A stretch of 7,280 nucleotides of DNA from an uncultured Alphaproteobacteria bacterium. GTDB taxonomy: Bacteria > Pseudomonadota > Alphaproteobacteria > RF32 > CAG-239. Location of the stretch: assembly GCA_900551585.1 (NCBI GenBank), contig URWU01000074.1, positions 1 through 7,280 of the forward strand. The letters run 5' to 3'. Under the pieces are notes generated by a model. That model did not search any database. It worked only from the letters and a program-made list of their open reading frames with translations, and was not told the DNA's origin. Each line of letters starts with the position of its first letter. The first letter of the stretch is position 1. Positions 1 to 4,858 of this stretch are shown piece after piece. The position numbers were made by a program, and so were the translations under genes.

Positions 1-40
1 AGCTCCGTCTCGTGGGCTCGGAGATGTGTATAAGAGACAG
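1..40 (+). other. Untrimmed Nextera sequencing adapter (not genomic)
   Basis: Bases 7-40 match the Illumina Nextera read-2 transposase adapter exactly: GTCTCGTGGGCTCGG followed directly by the 19-bp Tn5 mosaic end AGATGTGTATAAGAGACAG. The six bases before it (AGCTCC) sit where the 3' end of an i7 index would be in a full adapter, and from memory they fit an index ending that way (GTAGCTCC). This is library-construction sequence carried into the assembly. The mosaic end should not be annotated as a natural transposon end, and real genomic sequence starts at about base 41. Confidence 0.97.
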
Positions 41-41
41 A

Positions 42-446
42 AATATAACTGCGGCCGGTTGCTGAAAAACGGGCATGAAAGTCAGCGGCAACTTTTTCTG
101 CTTTAATAATGCTGACCGGAGTTTCAGCTGTGCGCAGATGATGATTAATCCCTTGCAGCAGCCGGAATTCGTCAACATCTTTTTCCATATCAAAATGAGC
201 GACCTGAGCCAGAGCGTGGACGCCGGTGTCGGTCCGGCCGGCGCAATACAGGCAGCATTGAGGTTCTTTGCCGAAAATATTAAAAGGGTTGTAAACGTTG
301 CCCTTTTCATCGGCGCTTACTTTTTCTACACCGTTAAAGCAGGAGATGGCGGTTTCGACATATTCCTGAGCGCTGGGGCCGTCGGCCTGTCTCTGCCAGC
401 CGAGCAGCGTGGTGCCGTCATATTCAATCGTTAACTTGTATCGCAT
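42..446 (-). CDS. truA: tRNA pseudouridine synthase A, C-terminal part missing at contig end
   Basis: TruA isomerises uridine to pseudouridine at positions 38-40 of the tRNA anticodon arm, in the cytoplasm. The frame is open from an ATG at 446 down to the adapter junction, giving 135 codons; bacterial TruA is usually about 245-270 residues, so roughly half is lost to the contig end rather than to mutation. The N-terminus shows the family's IEYDGT..LGWQRQ (residues 7-20). The catalytic motif is AGRTDTGVHA at 69-78, with D73 the catalytic aspartate, and the conserved DFHARFSATGRSY lies at 122-134. Between the first helix and the catalytic motif there is extra sequence (about 44-62) that E. coli TruA lacks, followed by a cysteine-rich CCLYC. 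The start is preceded by a weak GAGA Shine-Dalgarno 7 bases upstream, which sits directly after a terminator T-tract. An open plus-strand frame across the same bases is only its shadow. Confidence 0.96.
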
Positions 447-457
447 TTTGATATCTC

Positions 458-490
458 AAAAAAAAGAGGGATAATTTCTTATCCCCCTTT
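458..490 (-). terminator. Rho-independent terminator after the Gfo/Idh/MocA gene
   Basis: Read on the minus strand this is a stem of seven perfect pairs (GGGATAA/TTATCCC), one A-C mismatch, then four more pairs, closed by a GAAA tetraloop. It is followed by an uninterrupted run of eight T (complement of 458-465). The plus strand has no comparable T-tract, so it works for leftward transcription. It lies 29 bases beyond the stop of the dehydrogenase gene. The T-tract ends 11 bases before the truA ATG, so it also forms the truA leader; it could act as an attenuator if truA is read from upstream. Confidence 0.85.
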
Positions 491-519
491 CTATAATAAA
501 ACTTGTCGTTTGGCAAATA

Positions 520-1545
520 TTATTCGGCTGCCATTGTCAGGGCGCTGTCAATATCTTCTGATTTGAGCAGGCCGAGTTTTTGCTGAACAGTCCAGATAAC
601 GCGCAGGGCTTCCAGAGCGTTCTGACCTGTAATCCGCGGGGTTTCTTTGCCGTTAATGCAGTTGACGAAGTGGTTCAACTCTGCGGTCAGAGGCTGGTTG
701 GTCGGAATGAACAGCTGCTCGACGCTGCCTTTCAAACCATAGTTCATCCAATCGGGAATGCTTTCCTGATTGACATAAGGCATACGGCCCTGAGAGTGAA
801 CGTTAATGCTTTGGCCGATAAAGTCCATATCAATATAGTTGGTATCGGTTGTGACGGTCAGAGTACGAACGCGGGCCTGAGTAATGCGGCTGGCGGTCAT
901 GCTGGCGGTCACGCCGTTTTCAAATTCAAGAATGGCCGTGATATAATCTTTGCCTTCGGCATGGTCAGGTGTTTTGACAGAAGAAGCCAAAACGCTTTTA
1001 ACCGGAGATTTTACCAAAGACAAAACGATTTCGGCGTCGTGAATCATCAAATCCATTGAAACGTCAACATCGGTAATACGGCCACTGGCAGCAGACATAC
1101 GCTGAGCTGTCAGGGAACGAATCTTGCTGGTGTCGGATAAAATTTTGTGCATTTGCTCAACGGCCGGGTTAAACTGCTCAATGTGGCCGACCAGGAGGGT
1201 AACGTTATTTTTTGCGGCGGCGTTGATTAATCTTTGGCAGCCGGCTTCGGTGGTGGCCAAAGGTTTTTCCATCAGGCAGTGAATGCCTTTGTTCAAGAAA
1301 AATTCACCGACTTCGGCGTGAGTAACGGAAGTGGTTACAACGCTGACGGCGTCAACAGAAGCGGCAACTTCTTCCATTGAAGAAAATGCTTTAATGCCGA
1401 ACATTTCGGCTGCTTTCTGGCAGGCGTCAGAAAAAATATCATATACGCCGACCAATTCGACACCCGGAAGAGACTTATAAGTCTTCAGGTGGTTTCTTCC
1501 CATCATACCGGCACCGATCACGGCAACTCTGATTGTATTACTCAT
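520..1545 (-). CDS. Gfo/Idh/MocA-family NAD(P)-dependent oxidoreductase, UDP-GlcNAc 3-dehydrogenase (GnnA)-like
   Basis: This is a complete 341-residue cytoplasmic dehydrogenase, normal length for the family. An N-terminal Rossmann fold carries VAVIGAGMMGRNH (GxGxxG at residues 11-16), with an acidic residue ending strand 2 (VGVYD, D36) that suggests NAD preference. The catalytic EKP motif is at 93-95 (LMEKPLATT) and the family's D-xxx-H pair is D165/H169 in DLMIHD. The C-terminal half is the usual alpha/beta substrate domain, ending with PLTAELNHFVNCINGKETPRITGQNALEALRV. The GHIEQFNPAV segment (120-129) resembles the GHIERFNPAV signature I associate with GnnA-type enzymes, which oxidise the 3-OH of UDP-GlcNAc toward 3-amino lipid A. 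No GnnB aminotransferase or lpx gene is in the window, so the substrate is unproven; another nucleotide-sugar or inositol dehydrogenase remains possible. AGGGA lies 10 bases upstream of the ATG and supports the start. Confidence 0.93.
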   Translation of the reverse strand: MSNTIRVAVIGAGMMGRNHLKTYKSLPGVELVGVYDIFSDACQKAAEMFGIKAFSSMEEVAASVDAVSVVTTSVTHAEVGEFFLNKGIHCLMEKPLATTEAGCQRLINAAAKNNVTLLVGHIEQFNPAVEQMHKILSDTSKIRSLTAQRMSAASGRITDVDVSMDLMIHDAEIVLSLVKSPVKSVLASSVKTPDHAEGKDYITAILEFENGVTASMTASRITQARVRTLTVTTDTNYIDMDFIGQSINVHSQGRMPYVNQESIPDWMNYGLKGSVEQLFIPTNQPLTAELNHFVNCINGKETPRITGQNALEALRVIWTVQQKLGLLKSEDIDSALTMAAE

Positions 1546-1560
1546 GCTGTTTTAATCCCT

Positions 1561-1613
1561 AAAATTTGGTTTGCTGAATTAATTTAGTTTACTATTAGCA
1601 AAATTCTTGGTAA
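1561..1613. promoter_or_regulatory. Overlapping divergent promoter candidates
   Basis: The 117-bp gap between the divergent genes is AT-rich. Rightward, TTGCTG (1571-1576), a 16-base spacer and TATTAG (1593-1598) form a sigma70-like candidate for the lipoprotein gene. Leftward, on the minus strand, TTACCA (complement of 1608-1613), a 16-base spacer and TAAACT (complement of 1586-1591) form a candidate for the dehydrogenase gene. The two overlap, so they could compete for polymerase. AT-rich sequence yields such matches easily, so the exact boxes are uncertain; that promoters lie in this gap is much safer than these positions. Confidence 0.35.
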
Positions 1614-1628
1614 AAAGCTTTTAAATTC

Positions 1629-1648
1629 TTGTTACATATTGTTACATT
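1629..1648 (+). repeat. Tandem 10-bp direct repeat upstream of the lipoprotein gene
   Basis: TTGTTACATA is followed immediately by TTGTTACATT: nine identical bases repeated at a 10-base step, about one helical turn. It ends where the GAGGG ribosome-binding site (1649-1653) begins and lies downstream of the rightward promoter candidate. This is a plausible operator geometry for a regulator binding the same DNA face twice, or a leader element. No regulator gene is visible nearby, so the function is inference. Confidence 0.5.
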
Positions 1649-1662
1649 GAGGGCAGTAAAAC

Positions 1663-3447
1663 ATGAGAAAATCTTTCTATTCGCCTGTTATTTGTGCGGC
1701 GGCAATTTTGTTGCTGAATGCCTGCGCCGCAGAGCCTAAAGTCGCAAAACCCTTGGTGGAAGCCGATGATACGGTTTCTTTTATTGATGTTGAACCTGTC
1801 AAAGGACGTATGAATGTTTATACGTCAATGGCGCGCGGCGTGAAATATAATGTTGATGTAACGAAAAAAAATATCCACAAAAAAGTTTTTCAGGATACCG
1901 AAAATAAGTCGGCGGCTGATATTATTGCCGGAATCCTGCCCAAGAGTAATGGCGAAAGCCCTTTATATGACGCGGCCCGCAAACTTGATTTTGCCGTGAT
2001 TTATGCCGTTTCGCATTTAAGCGGTAATCAGGAACTGATTAAAAGTAATATTTATGCAAAATCGGCTCAAGGTTTGGCTTTGGCCGCAATCAAAATGCAT
2101 AAGGACGCTTTGTTTGCCGATCGTAAAATCCGTGAACTTGACCGTCAGATTACCGCGCAGCAAAAACAGATTACGCTGCTGAATGCAAAATTGGCACGGA
2201 ACGGGGTTTTGAGCGAGCAGGATTTGGAAATGAAAAAAGGTCTTGAAGTTGCCGTTTTGAAACTGCAGCAGCTGCGCAGCTATCTGCAGGCGAGCGTGGC
2301 CGAATTTGCCGCTCTGGTTAAAGCAGATTCCAAAAGACTACAGGTTGAAGGCCGCCATTTTTATGAGTTAGAAGATTTTGATAAGAAAAATCAGCTGGAA
2401 ACTTTCCAAAATGTTGCGCTGGATAACCGCAGCGAATTTAACGTTGCCCGCGCCGAGGTTTATAACTTCAACACGCAGGATGTCAAACGCAATGCCGTCA
2501 ATATGTATCCGGAAACAGCAGCTCTGAGCCTGAACGGCTATGATATTAAAGATCCCATTTATATTGATAATCTGCAAAAACGCGCTGAAAAAGTTGCCGC
2601 TAATTTAGTGGCGGCGGTTGTCGCTTATGAAAAGGCGCAAAAGCCGGAAGAAAAGCAGCCGCTCAAAGTTAAGGCTTTTGATGAACTGGGGGTTGCCGTT
2701 TTGGTTCAGGTCGAAATTGATTATGACATGGTGCGCATGGCTGATAATGATTATACAGGCGCGGCCGCCAAAGTGCGCGAACTCAGAAAAGAAGTGCGGG
2801 AAACCGAACGGCACCGCAATCTCAATGCTGCAGAAAAACTGGATTTACTCGGCAAGCGTCAGGCGCTGCATGATCAGGAACTTTTGCAAAGCCAGGTCGA
2901 GGCCGAGCGTGCCATGGCCTTGCGCGGTTTGTATTTCCATGCCGGATTATCTCCGTTTAATGCCAAGCTGGTACAAGCCTCGGTCGGCGGTCTTGAAGAG
3001 AGTCTGAAAGCTTCTTTCAACAAGGATATGATTGAAATGCTGGCAAGAGCCGAAGTTAAACAAAAAGAGCTTAAAAAACAGGGAAATGTCTGGGCCAAAG
3101 AGAACAACTGGCTTGAGGTTCTGATAGACGAGGGCGGTCCGAAAGAGGAGCTGCCGATAGATATTCCCAATAAGCCGCGCGGTGATTTTGAGCCTTATGC
3201 CGGCGAGCAGTATAACAAACTGAAAGTCATGCAGCTCGGATCTTACCGGCAGCGTCAGAATGCCGATATCGAGTGGGCAATGCTGCAGCAGCTTTATCCC
3301 GAATTTAATCAGGCCAAACCCAAAGTGGAGAGTTCGGTTTTGAACGGCAAAATGATTTACCGCCTGATTTTAAAATCGGAAAACGGCGGTTTTATGGAAA
3401 TCTGCAACAAGCTCCGCGCAGACAGAATCGAGTGTATCTTGCGCTAG
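1663..3447 (+). CDS. TolC-like outer-membrane lipoprotein with C-terminal SPOR domain
   Basis: A 594-residue predicted lipoprotein. The signal peptide has K3 and a hydrophobic core, with lipobox LLNAC and acylated C21. Residues about 47-450 resemble the helical body of TolC-family efflux proteins. The first unit shows a MARGVKYNVDVTKKN segment, LDFAVIYAVSHLSG at 108-121 and long helices to about 225. A second unit starts at NRSEFNVARAEVYNFNTQDVKRNA (255-278), with helices to about 450. The stretches that normally form the barrel strands (about 75-107 and 279-303) look short. A Pro/Glu-rich linker (about 485-517) leads to a SPOR domain (518-594: KVMQLGSYRQRQNADIEW at 521-538, ending CNKLRADRIECILR), a fold that binds denuded septal peptidoglycan. 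The inferred site is the outer membrane, tethered to the cell wall. GAGGG 9 bases before the ATG supports the start. It is first of three same-strand genes ending in a VirD4-like ATPase. The lipobox and SPOR calls are firm; the TolC call is by pattern and the export role is inference. Confidence 0.8.
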   Translation: MRKSFYSPVICAAAILLLNACAAEPKVAKPLVEADDTVSFIDVEPVKGRMNVYTSMARGVKYNVDVTKKNIHKKVFQDTENKSAADIIAGILPKSNGESPLYDAARKLDFAVIYAVSHLSGNQELIKSNIYAKSAQGLALAAIKMHKDALFADRKIRELDRQITAQQKQITLLNAKLARNGVLSEQDLEMKKGLEVAVLKLQQLRSYLQASVAEFAALVKADSKRLQVEGRHFYELEDFDKKNQLETFQNVALDNRSEFNVARAEVYNFNTQDVKRNAVNMYPETAALSLNGYDIKDPIYIDNLQKRAEKVAANLVAAVVAYEKAQKPEEKQPLKVKAFDELGVAVLVQVEIDYDMVRMADNDYTGAAAKVRELRKEVRETERHRNLNAAEKLDLLGKRQALHDQELLQSQVEAERAMALRGLYFHAGLSPFNAKLVQASVGGLEESLKASFNKDMIEMLARAEVKQKELKKQGNVWAKENNWLEVLIDEGGPKEELPIDIPNKPRGDFEPYAGEQYNKLKVMQLGSYRQRQNADIEWAMLQQLYPEFNQAKPKVESSVLNGKMIYRLILKSENGGFMEICNKLRADRIECILR

Positions 3448-3471
3448 AAGAGGCTGAATATATAAAAATGT

Positions 3472-3500
3472 TTGTAAAAGCTGCCAAAATCATTTATTAT
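3472..3500 (+). promoter_or_regulatory. Candidate internal promoter for the pentapeptide protein and ATPase genes
   Basis: TTGTAA (3472-3477), an exact 17-base spacer and TATTAT (3495-3500) match sigma70 consensus at four of six and five of six positions. The predicted start, around 3507, would give a leader of about 28 bases containing the AGGAAGAG ribosome-binding site (3520-3527). It sits in the 87-bp gap after the lipoprotein gene, where no terminator hairpin is visible. The downstream two genes may therefore be expressed both with the lipoprotein gene and independently of it. Confidence 0.45.
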
Positions 3501-3534
3501 GTAAAAGATGTAATATCTCAGGAAGAGAAGGCTT

Positions 3535-4833
3535 ATGTCTGACTTTAAGAAAGATTTCAGTTTAGTGACCGAAAGTAACCGGCGTCGTTCCTCTCATGAC
3601 GGAGAGGATAATGCTTTTGATTTTTCGTCGTCTAAGCATGCCTATCCTCCGAAAAGAATAAATGACAGCCAGGCTTCTTATTCCTGGAGCGCCGTTTCCA
3701 AGCCGGAAGTCAAAGTTCCCGAAGCCCGCGGTGAAAAACCGCAGCCGGTCAGTTATCAGGCCAAGGCTGCCATTGATGACAAAATGTTTAAAATTCCAGA
3801 TGCCATCAAGACTGAAAAAGGCCTGGAAATGGCAGGAAAAACCTTAATCGGCGCAGTTTATAACAAGCAGGATTTGAGTCATGCCAATTTTTCGGCGGCG
3901 AATCTGACTCAGGCTGATTTCTCCGGAGCAAATTTGAAAGGCGCCGATTTTTCCGGTGCCGATTTGACAGATGCTAATTTATCCGGCGCTGATTTGACTA
4001 ATGCCGTTTTGTCCGGTTCCAACCTGCTGCGAGCTAATTTTACCGGTGCAAAACTGAACCATGTGATTCTGACCGAAGCCAATCTTGAAGAAGCAATTAT
4101 GCTCGGTATTGAGATTGATGATCTGGCAATTGAAGAATTGCAGGCTCTGGTCGAATATATGGCGGTTTATTATCCGCATAAGCTCAACTTGACCAAACTT
4201 AATCTGACCTTGCTGGATTTGTCAAAAATCGATTTGACCAATGTCAGCCTTCGCGGTGTTGATTTCACCGGCTGTTCGATGAAAGGGGTTAAAGTCTGGG
4301 AGCTGGATTTGAGTGAATGTATCATTTCTCCGGCGCAGCTTGCCGAGGCCATAGGCCATGTTCCGACCCCGCAGGAACTGGCAAAATTATTGGCGCCGAA
4401 AGTCAAGAAGAAAAAGCGCGAAGGAATTGATATGACCGACTTGTTCTTTGACAACGGCAAAGAATTCGGCGTCTGGGATGTGACAAAAGAAAAAGGGCTT
4501 GATATCGGCAAGCTGGTCGAATCGGGAATGAAGCTGTTTCGTAAATCGGCTTCAAAGCCGCAGCCGCCGATTGAGGGGGAGGAAATTGTCGCTCATATCA
4601 AAGAAGAAAAACTGCGCAATGACAGTGATAAAGCCCGCAACGAAGAGCTTAAAGAGCGTATCCGGCAGCGCAAAGAAGAAGAGCTGCAAAAGCTGGCGGC
4701 CATGAAAAACGAATTTAAAAACGAAGTCAGCCGTGATGGCGGCGAGCGTGACGTTAAAGAGACGGAGCATAAGAAAATCAAAGAGCAGATTGCGGTTGAC
4801 CGGTTGGTTATCCGCGATCGCGGCCGCGAATGA
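3535..4833 (+). CDS. Pentapeptide-repeat protein with two arrays and a charged coiled-coil tail
   Basis: A 432-residue protein without signal peptide or membrane segment, so predicted cytoplasmic. Residues 1-100 are polar and probably disordered (RRRSSHDGEDN, Pro-rich patches). A first pentapeptide array runs from about 103 to 190 with the A(N/D)(L/F)xx pattern (DLSHA NFSAA NLTQA DFSGA and on), predicted to fold as a right-handed quadrilateral beta-helix. A 25-residue mostly helical stretch (191-215, DDLAIEELQALVEYMAVYY) breaks it. A looser second array follows at about 216-262 (KLNLT KLNLT LLDLS KIDLT). Next come a basic patch KVKKKKR (289-295), a short aromatic region, and a very charged E/K/R-rich segment (about 346-425), probably coiled coil. 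No catalytic motif is visible; a scaffold or partner-binding role is inference. AGGAAGAG 7 bases upstream supports the ATG. It lies 25 bases upstream of the VirD4-like ATPase gene, which suggests a shared function. Confidence 0.9.
   Translation: MSDFKKDFSLVTESNRRRSSHDGEDNAFDFSSSKHAYPPKRINDSQASYSWSAVSKPEVKVPEARGEKPQPVSYQAKAAIDDKMFKIPDAIKTEKGLEMAGKTLIGAVYNKQDLSHANFSAANLTQADFSGANLKGADFSGADLTDANLSGADLTNAVLSGSNLLRANFTGAKLNHVILTEANLEEAIMLGIEIDDLAIEELQALVEYMAVYYPHKLNLTKLNLTLLDLSKIDLTNVSLRGVDFTGCSMKGVKVWELDLSECIISPAQLAEAIGHVPTPQELAKLLAPKVKKKKREGIDMTDLFFDNGKEFGVWDVTKEKGLDIGKLVESGMKLFRKSASKPQPPIEGEEIVAHIKEEKLRNDSDKARNEELKERIRQRKEEELQKLAAMKNEFKNEVSRDGGERDVKETEHKKIKEQIAVDRLVIRDRGRE
3841..4104 (+). repeat. 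Main pentapeptide-repeat coding array
   Basis: The DNA has a 15-base periodicity encoding about 17 consecutive five-residue units. Near-identical blocks such as GCCGATTTTTCCGG and GCTGATTTGAC recur at multiples of 15 bases around 3915-4005. This is protein-level repetition inside the gene, not a mobile or CRISPR repeat. A second, more diverged array covers about 4177-4323. The most similar units are in the middle of the first array, consistent with recent internal duplication there. Confidence 0.85.
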
Positions 4834-4858
4834 CAACAGGTAAGGAAAACAAAATCCG

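Noticed and set aside
75..434. Plus-strand open frame of 119 codons near the left end
   Set aside because: The minus strand of the same bases encodes TruA with its catalytic AGRTDTGVHA and DFHARFSAT motifs; the plus-strand product is a shadow with no recognisable feature.
580..1059. Plus-strand open frame of 159 codons
   Set aside because: It lies entirely inside the complete minus-strand dehydrogenase, which has all family motifs; no ribosome-binding site or protein signature supports it.
1612..1622. AAAAGCTTTT palindrome in the divergent intergenic region
   Set aside because: A short A/T palindrome in AT-rich DNA is expected by chance; no longer dyad extends around it.
2618..3007. Plus-strand open frame of 129 codons in another frame of the lipoprotein gene
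   Set aside because: It overlaps the helical core of the lipoprotein, whose frame is continuous from signal peptide to SPOR domain; this frame has no supporting feature.
3468..3542. 24-codon open frame (MFVKAAKIIYYVKD...) ending across the start of the pentapeptide protein gene
   Set aside because: The only purine-rich stretch upstream (AGAGG) is 14 bases away, too far for a good ribosome-binding site, and the frame overlaps the promoter candidate. A coupled leader peptide cannot be excluded.
3841..4104. Periodic DNA that might suggest CRISPR or a minisatellite
   Set aside because: The 15-base period is in frame and encodes canonical pentapeptide units without spacers.
4812..4827. GC-rich palindrome CCGCGATCGCGG overlapping GCGGCCGC
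   Set aside because: It lies inside the last codons of the pentapeptide protein gene (encoding IRDRGR) with no T-tract after it, so it is not a terminator; a single coding palindrome is weak evidence of a site.
3535..4833. Assignment of the pentapeptide protein as DotG/IcmE of a Dot/Icm system
   Set aside because: DotG has an N-terminal membrane segment and a C-terminal TrbI-like domain; neither is present here.
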